Assembly (NCBI GenBank): GCA_005792355.1
Contig: SXSC01000119.1
Coordinates: 1-39,046, forward strand
From: Opitutaceae bacterium
Lineage (GTDB): Bacteria > Verrucomicrobiota > Verrucomicrobiia > Opitutales > Opitutaceae
DNA length: 39,046 nt
Reading direction: 5' to 3'
In this document: in pieces, positions 16,543 through 25,564 of the stretch
Position numbering within the stretch: position 1 is the stretch's first letter
Layout of the letters: every line of letters begins with the position of its first letter
Program-made: the position numbers and the translations under genes
The notes under the pieces: generated by a model
Databases searched by the model: none
The model's input: the letters and a program-made list of their open reading frames with translations, nothing else
Told to the model about the DNA's origin: nothing

Positions 16543-17985
16543 TCACCGCGCAGCGCGCGCTTGGAGCGCGCCCAGCATCTCCTCGAGCCGCCGCGTGATT
16601 TTTCCGGCGGCCTCCACTTCCAGGTAGCTGCTGCGCGCGCGCCAGGTTTCGTAGCCACCCAGCGCGTGATGCTCTTCGGTGGGCAGATAACCATCGTAAC
16701 CGTTCGCGAGTGAGATTGTGAAATGGCGCTCGAAGGGCGTCGTGCGTTTCAGCCGCAGGCCGATTTCGACAAATACTTCGCACGGAATCGCGCCCACGCT
16801 GAGATTCCCGATGCGATGCACCTGCAGGGTCAGCGGCACCGTGTCGGGAAAATCGGCCAGCTTGACCGTCTCGCGCGCATAGATCGCCTTGCGGTCGCCC
16901 CACTGCCCGTCCTTGTCCTTCGGCACCGTGGCGAGAATTTGTTTCGCCTGCGCCAGTTCCTCCGGAGTCCCCTTGCGCACGCCCAGCCGCAGCTCCGTCT
17001 CCTCCGTCTCGATCCTCGTCCCAGTCTGCCACTTGATCGCTTCGCAGGCGCTCATCGCCGCGTCCGCCACACTGCGGGCGACCACCTTGATTTGCTCGCC
17101 CGCCGCGCGCTTCGGCCGGATCGGCACGGCAAAATTCACGTTGTTGATGTTGCCGCTCGTGCCGTTCGACATGATGCCGACAAACGCCGGCTTGCCGTCG
17201 TAGCGGGCATCGTTCGCCTTCAGGCGCAGCGCCATTTCCCGCGCGAATTCCCCGAAATAGTCCGCGCTGATCGCCGGATTGCCGCCGACATAATGCAGAC
17301 TGTAATTCGCCAGCAGCCCGATCGGCCGATGGTCGGCGGCGCCGCGCACCATGAGCACCGCGACATCCGGATCGACCGGACCGGCGGGGATCGAGGCCTT
17401 CGGATTCGCCTGCCCCGGGTTCATCCACGCCCGGTCGGCCTTGCTGCCAAAGGGATTCTCGTAATCGGCCCCGGCTTTCACATACCACCGCCGGTTGAAG
17501 ACCTGCGCGGGATCGCTGCCAAAGGCCCAGCCAACCTCCGCCGGTTCCAGATTCTTCAGCGCCTGCAAAATGCCCTTCGCCAACATCGCCGGCAGGGCGC
17601 GCGTGTACTCCGGATCAGGATCGCTTTGAAACACCGCCGTCATCGTCGCAGCCGAGTGCGTGTGCGTGGCGGAGATGAGAATGTCCTGCCGGCGCAGTCC
17701 CGACTCGCTTTCGACAATCCGCTTCGCCGCCTCGCAAATCTCGCGGGAAATCATGCACGCATCGACGACACAGAAGACGAGCGCGCGCTTGCCATCGTGG
17801 AGCGCGAGCACGCGCGCCTGCATCGGATCCGCCACGCCCTGGGCGAAGTTGCCCTTCATGCCGCCATTGACCGGCGACGGAAATCGGGTCGGCGAAATGT
17901 CCTGCGCGTGCGCGCCGGCGCGAAAATCCGCCCGGGCCGGAGCGGTGAGGAGAACGAGACCAAGCAGGAAGATGACGCGATTCAT
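16543..17985 (-). CDS. Secreted neutral/alkaline ceramidase-like hydrolase
   Basis: A 480-residue protein of the neutral/alkaline non-lysosomal ceramidase family. The start at 17985 gives a signal peptide (MNRVIFLLGLVLL...PARA, cleavage near 19); an in-frame ATG 15 bases upstream is less likely. The zinc-site stretch SATHTHSAATM (105-115) is clear, and a SNGTSGNINN segment (about 250) lies where the amidase Ser motif is expected. PVNGGMKGNFAQGVADPMQAR fits the family N-terminus. It lacks the C-terminal Ig-like domain of longer bacterial ceramidases. Many environmental relatives have no tested substrate, so amide-bond cleavage of a lipid is only the family expectation. It is divergent from the second TonB receptor across 403 bases. 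Confidence 0.85.
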   Translation of the reverse strand: MNRVIFLLGLVLLTAPARADFRAGAHAQDISPTRFPSPVNGGMKGNFAQGVADPMQARVLALHDGKRALVFCVVDACMISREICEAAKRIVESESGLRRQDILISATHTHSAATMTAVFQSDPDPEYTRALPAMLAKGILQALKNLEPAEVGWAFGSDPAQVFNRRWYVKAGADYENPFGSKADRAWMNPGQANPKASIPAGPVDPDVAVLMVRGAADHRPIGLLANYSLHYVGGNPAISADYFGEFAREMALRLKANDARYDGKPAFVGIMSNGTSGNINNVNFAVPIRPKRAAGEQIKVVARSVADAAMSACEAIKWQTGTRIETEETELRLGVRKGTPEELAQAKQILATVPKDKDGQWGDRKAIYARETVKLADFPDTVPLTLQVHRIGNLSVGAIPCEVFVEIGLRLKRTTPFERHFTISLANGYDGYLPTEEHHALGGYETWRARSSYLEVEAAGKITRRLEEMLGALQARAAR

Positions 17986-18388
17986 AGGAGGGGGTAACAT
18001 CGGGCGGGCGCCGGAATGGCGCTGCTGACCGCAGCGTCGGCCGCGGACGTGTGCGCGTCAAGGTTCCGGCGGCGCCAGCAATAAGCCGGCACGAACTGAG
18101 TTTGACCTCCCGCAGATTCAGAAAGACCGCAGACGATCTGCTTTCTGCTTTAGCCAACGATGCAACGAGCGGTGGAGCCCGCTGGCCCCAACGGGCTGAT
18201 GGGAGAGCGTACGGCGAGCATCTGTGGCCTTTCTGAATCTGCGGGAGATGAAAACGCTGGCGATCGAGCCTCTGTTTCGCTACTGCTCCGTCTCGTCCGC
18301 TCATTCAAATTCCGCCCGGCACCTCGCAGACCATACTCGCCGCGCAGCAGGCTTCTCCTCCCCCAAGCCCTCCTCGCCCGGAACTACC
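17986..18388. other. Divergent intergenic region with a large inverted repeat
   Basis: A 403-base gap between the ceramidase-like gene (minus) and the TonB receptor (plus). It must contain both promoters, but no strong consensus is seen. The inverted repeat at 18108-18246 lies in its middle, and a smaller AGCCCG/CGGGCT hairpin lies inside that loop. Confidence 0.5.
18108..18246. repeat. 26-bp inverted repeat upstream of TonB receptor
   Basis: Arms 18108-18133 and 18221-18246 match at 24 of 26 positions (TCCCGCAGATTCAGAAAG at the outer end), with an 87-base spacer. The spacer is not coding. It could be a miniature mobile element or a leader structure affecting the receptor gene 142 bases downstream. 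Confidence 0.75.
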
Positions 18389-21300
18389 ATGAACATCCTG
18401 AACCCGATTCATACGTGCGCCCGCCGTTTTCTCACGTCCCTGCTCCTGCTCGGCCTGGCCCTGCCGGCCGGCGCCCAGGTCGCGGCGGTCGGCAGCATCG
18501 AAGGTCGCGTACTGAGCGCCCGCAGTGGTGAGTACGTGGTGAGCGCGCGGGTAACGGTCGAGGGCACGTCGCTGGCAACCCTCACCGATGGCGACGGCTT
18601 CTATCGGTTGACCAACGTGCCGGCGGGCTCCGTCCGCGTGACGGCCTTCTACACCGGCCTGCCGCCGCAAACCCGCGCCGTGATCGTGCCCGCGGGTCGG
18701 TCGGTGCCACACGACATCACGCTCTCCAGCGCCGACGCCAAACCAGACGGCGCGATTGTGAAGCTCGACGAATTCCGCGTGGTGACGAGTCGCGAGATGG
18801 AAGCCTCGGCCCTCGCGATCAACGAGCAACGCTTCGCCTCGAACATCAAGAACGTCCTTTCGACCGATGAATTTGGCAACGTCGCCGAGGGCAATGCCGC
18901 GGAGTTCCTGAAATTTCTTCCGGGCATCACCATCGACTACACCGGAGGCAACGCCCGCGATATTTCCATCAACGGCGTGCCGGCGGACAACGTGCCCGTC
19001 ACCTTGGACGGCTTCAGCATCGCCTCGGCCCCCGGCAACGCCACCGGTCGCTCCGTGGCGTCCGACATGATTTCGATCAACAACCTGTCGCGGATCGAGG
19101 TATCGTACTCGCCGACGCCGGAGTCGCAGGGATCGGCTCTGGCCGGTTCGGTCAACATGGTGCCGCGGAGTTCATTCGAGCGCGTGAAACCGCTCCTCAA
19201 CGCCAGCGTGTATGTGATCATGCGCGACAATGCGCGGGATTTCAAAAAGGTGCCGGGGCCCAAGCCGAGCGCGACGCGCAATGTGCATCCGGGTTTCGAT
19301 TTTGCCTATGTGGCGCCGGTCAACAAGCGCTTTGGCTTCACCCTCTCCGCCGGCACCTCGACGAACTATTCGCCGCAGGATAACAGCCAGAACGTGCAAT
19401 GGCGCGGGATTCAAACCGCCACCAACGGCACCACGTTTCCGCACACCACGGTCGGCAACCCATACCTTACGCAGTACCAGGTGCAGGACGCCCCGAAGGT
19501 TACAACCCGCCGCTCCGTCGGCGGCAGCATCGATCTCAAACTCTCCGCGTACGACCGCGTGACCTTCGGCTTTCAATACTCCTCATTCGACGGCCAGTAC
19601 ATCGTGTCCAGCGTCAACTTCAACGTCGGCGGTGTCCGCCCGGGTGATTTCGCGACGACCTCGACCCAGGGGACGCCAGGGGCGGGCGTCCTGCAATCGA
19701 GCCATGCGGAACGCAATCGTTTCAACCGGACCCGCATGCCCACCATGGTCTGGCGACACGACGGGCCCGTGTGGAAGGCGGATGGCGGCGTGGGGTATTC
19801 CCTGCAGGACGACGGCAATCCCGACACCGAACAAGGGTACTTCCGCAATGTCGTCATGCAGCGGTCGAACGTGACGATCGCGTTCAAGGACAATTTTTAT
19901 CTGCGGCCCAACGAAATCACGGTACGGGATGGCCCGACCGGCGCCGGAGTCGACCCGTTTTCGCTTTCGACCTATTCGATGGTTTCGGCCGCGACCCAGG
20001 TCGACACCAACATCGACCGGCAGAAGTCGGCGTACGGCAGCCTGCGCCGCGATTTCTACACGCGCGTTGCCTTCACGTTGAAGACCGGATTTGATGTCCG
20101 GCAGGCCATCCGGGACAACCGGGGCGGCACCCGGACCAGCAACTTCGTGGGCCGGGATGGTGTCGCCAGCACGGCGCCCTCGGGCGGCGACGACAGCCCG
20201 GTGCCGTTCTTCGATCCGATCTACTCGCAACGGATCCTGCCGTTTGGTTTTCCAAGACTCGAGACCCCCAGCAACCGCAAGATCTACGAGTACTCGGTGG
20301 CCAACCCGACTCACTTCACCCGGAACGAAAACACATTTTATCGCAACCTGGTGACCGCCTCGAAGCATTCCGAGGAGATCATTTCTTCCCTCTACCTCCG
20401 GGGCGATGTGGGCCTGCTGCAAAACCGGTTGAAGCTGGTCGGCGGAGTCCGCGCCGAGCAGACGAACGCCCAGGGCGAAGGCCTGCTGAGCGACGCGACG
20501 CGGAATTATCAACGCAACGCCAGCGGCCAGATTCTCCGCAGCGCGACCGGCGCACCCCTGCTGATCGTCCCCGCCACTAACGCCCTCGGCGTCTCCCAGC
20601 TCACGTACCTCGACCGCGGGGCCCACACCGAGAAGGAGTACCTGCGGTACTTCCCCAGCCTGAACGCGAGCTACAACGTCCGCGACAATCTGATCGCCCG
20701 CGCCTCGTACTACCACTCCGTCGGCCGGCCCAACTTCAGCCAATACTCCGGCGGCGTCACCTTGCCGGATACGAGCAATCCTCCGACGGCGGCCAATCGA
20801 ATCTCGGTCAACAACGCCGGGATCAAGGCGTGGAGCGCGCGGACCGTGAATCTGCGGCTGGAGCGTTATTTCGAGGGCGTCGGCCAGATTTCCGTCGGCG
20901 CTTTCCGACGTCAGATCGAGAATTTCTTCGGCAGCACGGTGTTCCGGCCCACGCCGGAGTTTCTCGCGCTCTACGGCTTGGACCCGGCGGAGTTCGGCAC
21001 CTACGACGTGGCCACCAACCACAACGTGGAAGGCACCGTCCGGACCGAAGGCCTCGATTTCAACTACAAGCAGGCGCTCACGTTTCTGCCGCCGTGGGCG
21101 CGGGGAGTGCAGGTGTTCGCCAATGCGAGTGCCCAACGGGTGACGGGCGACGACACCGTGTCCTTCGCCGGTTTCGTTCCGCGCAGTGGCAGCTGGGGCG
21201 TCAGCCTGACCCGGCCGAAGTACAACGTGCGGGTGAACTGGAATTACCGCGGCCGGTCGCGCAACAACCTGATCGGCGCGGGCAACAGCATCGAACCCGG

Positions 21301-21514
21301 CACGTTCAACTGGACCTCCAAACGGCTCTATGTCGATGTCGTCGGCGAATACACCTTGTGGAAGCGGACGGCGTTCTTTTTCAACTTCCGCAATATTGGC
21401 GACGCAACGGAGGACGTGAAGATCTACGGACCGAACACCCCGGCCGTCGCCCGGTTCCGCACGCGCATCGACTACGCCTCGCTCTGGACGCTTGGATTGA
21501 AGGGCACGTGGTGA
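18389..21514 (+). CDS. TonB-dependent receptor with carboxypeptidase-regulatory domain
   Basis: A 1,041-residue outer-membrane receptor. The ATG at 18389 starts a signal peptide (RRFLTSLLLLGLALPAGAQ, cleavage near 30); the longer open frame overlaps the upstream inverted repeat. Residues about 34-115 form the carboxypeptidase-regulatory-like domain (GSIEGRVLSARSGEYVVSA). The plug follows (about 125-260, DISINGVPADNVPVTLDGF), then the barrel, ending in the aromatic strand LWTLGLKGTW. The first strands carry the VVTSRE-type segment after VKLDEF that is common in these receptors. No SusD-like partner is present. The next gene, a sulfatase 261 bases downstream on the same strand, suggests uptake of a sulfated substrate or its breakdown products; this is inference. 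Confidence 0.9.
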   Translation: MNILNPIHTCARRFLTSLLLLGLALPAGAQVAAVGSIEGRVLSARSGEYVVSARVTVEGTSLATLTDGDGFYRLTNVPAGSVRVTAFYTGLPPQTRAVIVPAGRSVPHDITLSSADAKPDGAIVKLDEFRVVTSREMEASALAINEQRFASNIKNVLSTDEFGNVAEGNAAEFLKFLPGITIDYTGGNARDISINGVPADNVPVTLDGFSIASAPGNATGRSVASDMISINNLSRIEVSYSPTPESQGSALAGSVNMVPRSSFERVKPLLNASVYVIMRDNARDFKKVPGPKPSATRNVHPGFDFAYVAPVNKRFGFTLSAGTSTNYSPQDNSQNVQWRGIQTATNGTTFPHTTVGNPYLTQYQVQDAPKVTTRRSVGGSIDLKLSAYDRVTFGFQYSSFDGQYIVSSVNFNVGGVRPGDFATTSTQGTPGAGVLQSSHAERNRFNRTRMPTMVWRHDGPVWKADGGVGYSLQDDGNPDTEQGYFRNVVMQRSNVTIAFKDNFYLRPNEITVRDGPTGAGVDPFSLSTYSMVSAATQVDTNIDRQKSAYGSLRRDFYTRVAFTLKTGFDVRQAIRDNRGGTRTSNFVGRDGVASTAPSGGDDSPVPFFDPIYSQRILPFGFPRLETPSNRKIYEYSVANPTHFTRNENTFYRNLVTASKHSEEIISSLYLRGDVGLLQNRLKLVGGVRAEQTNAQGEGLLSDATRNYQRNASGQILRSATGAPLLIVPATNALGVSQLTYLDRGAHTEKEYLRYFPSLNASYNVRDNLIARASYYHSVGRPNFSQYSGGVTLPDTSNPPTAANRISVNNAGIKAWSARTVNLRLERYFEGVGQISVGAFRRQIENFFGSTVFRPTPEFLALYGLDPAEFGTYDVATNHNVEGTVRTEGLDFNYKQALTFLPPWARGVQVFANASAQRVTGDDTVSFAGFVPRSGSWGVSLTRPKYNVRVNWNYRGRSRNNLIGAGNSIEPGTFNWTSKRLYVDVVGEYTLWKRTAFFFNFRNIGDATEDVKIYGPNTPAVARFRTRIDYASLWTLGLKGTW

Positions 21515-21528
21515 GGCGGCAGCGCCGC

Positions 21529-21579
21529 GGACCAAAGGACCACGGACCACGGACGACGGACGACGGGACCACGGACCAA
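21529..21579. repeat. Heptamer tandem repeat (GGACCAC/GGACGAC)
   Basis: Units of GGACCAC or GGACGAC at 21537, 21544, 21551 and 21558, then an 8-base variant at 21565 and a last unit at 21573, just after the receptor stop. A partial unit starts at 21529. Slippage-prone, non-coding. Confidence 0.7.
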
Positions 21580-21610
21580 GAGACTTCCATACCATGAACC
21601 AAAATTCGGC

Positions 21611-21763
21611 AGTTGAAATTGAACCACGGAGACGCAGAGGACACAGAGAAGACCGTTTACACCGAAAAGGATCCGAAAGGGCGATTCACCGCCAGAGTGG
21701 ACGAATTTCCTCTCAATTTGTTGGTCTTCTCCTCTGTGTTCTCTGTGCCTCTGTGGTTCAACT
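21611..21763. repeat. Long inverted repeat, ACCACGGAGACGCAGAGG family
   Basis: Left arm 21611-21654 and right arm 21723-21763 are imperfect reverse complements (shared cores AGTTGAA and ACACAGAGAAGACC), with a 68-base spacer. It sits 13 bases before the sulfatase start, so it is probably in its leader. The arm sequence resembles extragenic repeats seen in many environmental Gram-negative genomes. Confidence 0.75.
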
Positions 21764-21775
21764 GCGGTTTTTAGG

Positions 21776-23209
21776 ATGAAATCCCACAACTATCTCCTTC
21801 CTGTTCTCGCCTCTGCCGCCCTCGCCTTTGCCGCGGCGCCTGACACCACCCGCCCGCACATCGTCCTCGTGATGGCCGACGACATGGGCTGGGGTGAAAC
21901 CAGCTACTACCGGCACCCGGTGCTGAAGACGCCGCACCTCGACGCTCTGGCCGCCGCCGGCCTGCGCTTCGATCGCTTCTATGCCGGCGCGCCGAACTGC
22001 TCGCCCACCCGTTCGACCGTGATGACCGGACGCTCCAACGACCGTTGCGGCGTCGAAAACCACGGTTTCGCGCTGCGCCGTCAGGAAAAGACCATCGCGC
22101 AGGCGCTGCGCGGCGCCGGCTACCTGACCGCGCACTTCGGCAAGTGGCATCTCAACGGTTTCCGCGGGCCCGGTGCGCCCGTTCTCGGCACCGACGATCA
22201 CAGTCCGGGCGAGTTTGGTTTCGACGAATGGCTCTCCGTCACGAATTTTTTCGACCGCGATCCGATCCTGAGTCGCAAGGGCAACTTCGAAACTTTCAAA
22301 GGCGACTCGTCCGAAATTATCATCGCCGAGGCGCTAAAACACCTCGAGCGCAACCGCGGCTCCGGGAGACCGACCTTCACGGTGATTTGGTACGGCTCGC
22401 CCCACGCGCCAATGATCGCCGCCGCCGAAGACATGAAAAACTTCGGCTCGCTGGAGAAAAACTCGGCTCGTCATTACGGTGAACTGGTCGCGCTGGACCG
22501 CAGCGTCGGTGCCCTGCGCGCCGGACTGCGCAAACTCGGCCTGGCCGACAACACCCTGCTCTGGTTCTGCAGTGACAACGGCGGCCTCCCCGAAATCAAA
22601 CCGGGTACGGTCGGCGATCTCCGCGGCTTCAAGGGCTCCGTCTTCGAGGGCGGCCTGCGCGTGCCAGGCATCGTTGAGTGGCCCGCCGTGATCAAGACCC
22701 CGCGCATCACGCGTTATCCCGCTGGGACCTTTGACATTTTTCCGACGATTGCCGAAATCGCCGGACTTCCGGACACGGTAATGCTCAAACCGGTCGATGG
22801 GCTCAGCCTGCGGCCGCTCTTCACCACCGAGCAGAAGGAGCGCCCCAAGCCTCTCGTCTTCCGCCATACCGGCCGCGCGGCGCTGATCGACAATCGCTAC
22901 AAGATTCTCACGCTGAGCCTCGAAAAAGGATCCTTTGAAATCTACGACCTTGAGACTGATCCACGGGAGACCAAGGACCTCGCCGCGGAGAAGCCCGAGC
23001 TCGCCGCGCGCCTGCGCACCGCGTTGCTGCGTTGGAATGAATCGGTGCAGGCCAGTGTCGCGGGCAAAGACTATCCCGAAGGCCGCGTGAGTTCCAAGGA
23101 GCCGCCCTCGCGCGATTGGATGACCGCCCCCGAGTACGCGCCGTACTTGCAGGAGCTGCAGGCGCGGCCCGAGTATCGTCCCAAGGCGGCCGGGAAGAAA
23201 AAGGGCTGA
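21776..23209 (+). CDS. Secreted sulfatase (first of a duplicated pair)
   Basis: A 477-residue arylsulfatase-type enzyme that would remove sulfate esters from a polysaccharide or other substrate in the periplasm. Signal peptide 1-20; metal-binding Asp35-Asp36 (VLVMADDMGWG); formylglycine signature CSPTRSTVMTGR with Cys75; FGKWHL near 123; SDNGG near 266. CSPTR departs from the classic C-x-P-S-R only in Thr for Ser, a change common in this group. C-terminal residues about 445-477 are Lys/Pro-rich. Activation needs a formylglycine-generating enzyme, not seen here. It is first in a three-gene operon (6 bases to the SDR). It resembles the sulfatase at 24022 over most of its length. Confidence 0.92.
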   Translation: MKSHNYLLPVLASAALAFAAAPDTTRPHIVLVMADDMGWGETSYYRHPVLKTPHLDALAAAGLRFDRFYAGAPNCSPTRSTVMTGRSNDRCGVENHGFALRRQEKTIAQALRGAGYLTAHFGKWHLNGFRGPGAPVLGTDDHSPGEFGFDEWLSVTNFFDRDPILSRKGNFETFKGDSSEIIIAEALKHLERNRGSGRPTFTVIWYGSPHAPMIAAAEDMKNFGSLEKNSARHYGELVALDRSVGALRAGLRKLGLADNTLLWFCSDNGGLPEIKPGTVGDLRGFKGSVFEGGLRVPGIVEWPAVIKTPRITRYPAGTFDIFPTIAEIAGLPDTVMLKPVDGLSLRPLFTTEQKERPKPLVFRHTGRAALIDNRYKILTLSLEKGSFEIYDLETDPRETKDLAAEKPELAARLRTALLRWNESVQASVAGKDYPEGRVSSKEPPSRDWMTAPEYAPYLQELQARPEYRPKAAGKKKG

Positions 23210-23215
23210 GCCCGC

Positions 23216-24025
23216 ATGCGTTTCTCCGGCCAAGTCGTGTGGATTACCGGCGCCTCCTCCGGCATCGGCGAGGCCACGGCACGCGCGTTTGCCCTCGAAG
23301 GCGCTCGCCTGGTGCTTTCCAGTCGCCGCCCCCACGAACTGGAACGAGTCCGCCGCACCTGCGCCCGGCCCGACGACCATGCCGTGGTCCCGCTCGACCT
23401 CGTACACGCTGACACGTTTCCCGCCATCGTCGCCGACGTCCTCGCCCGCTTTGGCCGGATCGACGTGCTCGTCAACAACGGCGGCGTGAGCCAGCGCGCC
23501 CTCGCCACCGACGCCGCGCTGGATGTCGAGCGGGCGCTGATGGAGGTCGACTACTTCGGCCCGGTGGCGCTGACCAAAGCCGTCCTGCCCGCGATGCTCG
23601 CGCGCCGAGCCGGGCACCTCGTCGTGGTCAGCAGCGTGATGGGTTTCCTCGGCACGCCCGGGCGCTCGACGTACGCCGCGGCGAAACACGCGCTCCACGG
23701 CTATTTCGACTCGCTCCGCGCCGAGGTCTGGCGCGAGGGAATCAAGGTCACGCTCGTCTGTCCCGGCTACGTCCGAACCGCGATTTCCGTCAACGCCCTC
23801 GGTCCCCACGGGGAACATCACGGCCAAACCGACAACACCCACCGGGCCGGCATCGCGCCGGAAAAATGCGCCGCCGCCCTGGTGCGCAGCGTGGCCCGCG
23901 GTCGCAACGAGGTGTACGTCGGCGGCTGGGAGGTCGCCGGTATTTATCTGCAGCGCCTAGCCCCGTGGCTGCTCGCCCGCATCGTGCGGCGCATGAAATT
24001 CTCCGTCGGCCGTTCGTCCCTATGA
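23216..24025 (+). CDS. SDR family oxidoreductase (DHRS7-like)
   Basis: A 269-residue short-chain dehydrogenase. The cofactor motif TGASSGIG is at 11-18, NNGG at 87-90, the catalytic Ser at 139/140 (VVVSSVMG), and Tyr153-Lys157 form YxxxK (TYAAAKHAL). CPGYVRTAIS follows. The C-terminus (YLQRLAPWLLARIVRRMKF) is hydrophobic and basic and could touch the membrane. This form resembles the DHRS7-like SDR group rather than FabG. It begins 6 bases after the first sulfatase and its stop overlaps the next sulfatase start (ATGA, 24022-24025), so all three are translationally coupled. A role in oxidising a desulfated sugar or alcohol is possible but not shown. Confidence 0.9.
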   Translation: MRFSGQVVWITGASSGIGEATARAFALEGARLVLSSRRPHELERVRRTCARPDDHAVVPLDLVHADTFPAIVADVLARFGRIDVLVNNGGVSQRALATDAALDVERALMEVDYFGPVALTKAVLPAMLARRAGHLVVVSSVMGFLGTPGRSTYAAAKHALHGYFDSLRAEVWREGIKVTLVCPGYVRTAISVNALGPHGEHHGQTDNTHRAGIAPEKCAAALVRSVARGRNEVYVGGWEVAGIYLQRLAPWLLARIVRRMKFSVGRSSL

Positions 24026-25542
24026 AACTTCGCACCCTCGTCCCCGCACGCTTCGCCCTTCTGCTCGCCGCCAGCGCGACACTCTCCGCCGCCGAGCGCC
24101 CTCCTGCGGTGGGCTCGGCGAAACCCAACATCGTCCTCCTCATGGGTGACGATCACGGCTGGGACGAAACCGGCTACAACGGCCACCCGTATGTGAAGAC
24201 TCCGGTCCTCGACGAAATGGCGCGCACCGGCCTCCGCCTCGACCGCTTCTACTCCGGCGGGGCAAGTTGTTCACCCACGCGCGCCACCGTCATGACCGGC
24301 CGCCATCACCACCGCTCAGGCACCTTTGCGCCCGGCTGGTCGCTCCGGCCCAAGGAAATCACGGTCGCCCAACTCCTGCGCGACGCCGGCTATGCCACCG
24401 GCCACTTCGGCAAGTGGCATCTCGGCCCGGTCAAAGCCGCCTCGCCCACCAATCCCGGCGCCATGGGCTTCGATACCTGGCTCTCGCACGATAATTTCTT
24501 CGAGCTCGATCCCTCGCTCTCGCGCAACGGCGGCCCGCCCCAGGTCATCAAGGGCGAGAGCTCCGAGATCATCATCGCCGAAGCCATCCGTTACATCGAC
24601 GCCTCCCGCCGCGCCGGCAAACCGTTCTTCGTCGTCGTGTGGTTCGGTTCGCCGCACGAACCCTACCAGGCGTTGCCCAAGGATCTCGCACTCTACGACA
24701 ACCTTCCCGCGACCTTCGCCAATCGTCAGGTGAAGCTCACCTCCAACACCACCGGCCGCAATACCACCCGCCTTCAGCGCGACGTGCTCCGCGAGCGTTT
24801 CGCCGAGATCACCGCGCTGGATCGCTCCATCGGCCAGCTCCGCGACCACCTCAGCGCCGCCGGCCTCCGCGCCAACACCCTGCTCTGGTATTGCGGCGAC
24901 AACGGCACGCCGCAGGAGGCCGTCGCCACCGTGCCTTTCCGGGCCCACAAGGGCAGCATCTACGAAGGCGGCATCCGTGTGCCCGGCGTGATCGAGTGGC
25001 CCGCGAAAATTTCCCGCCCGCGCGCAAGCGACAGCAACGCCGTCACGAGCGACATCCTCCCTACCCTCTGCGAACTCGTCGGCCGGCCCCTCCCGCGCCG
25101 CCCCCTCGATGGCGTTTCTCTGCGCGCACTGCTCGACGGCACCATGACCGAACGCACCGTGCCGATTTGTTTCTGGGACGATCCCATCGCCCGCCATCCC
25201 GGCGCGAAACCCTACCTCGATCCCGAGCTGCAAAAGGGCACGACCCCTCTCGTGAAACTCGGCCCCGATGGCACCGCCACGCGCAATTTCCAAAACTACC
25301 ACCACGCCGAGATTCTCCCGCAGGACTACGCCGGCCCGCGCGCCGTCGTGGGCCACCGCTACAAGCTCGTCGTCGACGGCACCAAAGGCTCCGGCCGGGA
25401 GCTCTTCGACCTGCGCGCCGATCCCGCCGAGAAAACCAATCTCATCGCGACGCACCCCGCCGAGGCCGAGAAACTCGCCGCCGTCCTGCATTCCTGGCAA
25501 CGCTCCGTCCTCGAGAGCCTCACCGGCGCCGACTACCGCTGA
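24022..25542 (+). CDS. Secreted sulfatase (second of a duplicated pair)
   Basis: A 506-residue sulfatase. The ATG at 24022 overlaps the SDR stop and gives a signal peptide (MKLRTLVPARFALLLAASA...LSAAE). Metal-binding Asp43-Asp44 (LLMGDDHGWDE), formylglycine signature CSPTRATVMTGR with Cys83, FGKWHLG near 134 and GDNGTP near 294 are all in place. It shares distinctive stretches with the sulfatase at 21776 (NFF-x-x-DP-x-LSR, SSEIIIAEA, ALDRS-G-LR), which shows duplication within the operon. It carries an extra insert of about 30 residues (KLTSNTTGRNTTRLQRDV) that the first copy lacks. It is followed after 22 bases by a decayed third sulfatase. Confidence 0.92.
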   Translation: MKLRTLVPARFALLLAASATLSAAERPPAVGSAKPNIVLLMGDDHGWDETGYNGHPYVKTPVLDEMARTGLRLDRFYSGGASCSPTRATVMTGRHHHRSGTFAPGWSLRPKEITVAQLLRDAGYATGHFGKWHLGPVKAASPTNPGAMGFDTWLSHDNFFELDPSLSRNGGPPQVIKGESSEIIIAEAIRYIDASRRAGKPFFVVVWFGSPHEPYQALPKDLALYDNLPATFANRQVKLTSNTTGRNTTRLQRDVLRERFAEITALDRSIGQLRDHLSAAGLRANTLLWYCGDNGTPQEAVATVPFRAHKGSIYEGGIRVPGVIEWPAKISRPRASDSNAVTSDILPTLCELVGRPLPRRPLDGVSLRALLDGTMTERTVPICFWDDPIARHPGAKPYLDPELQKGTTPLVKLGPDGTATRNFQNYHHAEILPQDYAGPRAVVGHRYKLVVDGTKGSGRELFDLRADPAEKTNLIATHPAEAEKLAAVLHSWQRSVLESLTGADYR

Positions 25543-25564
25543 CGCCCTCGCGTCATCCGCACCC

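Noticed and set aside
19583..21595. 670-codon open frame opposite the second TonB receptor
   Set aside because: Antisense shadow; no signal peptide or domain.
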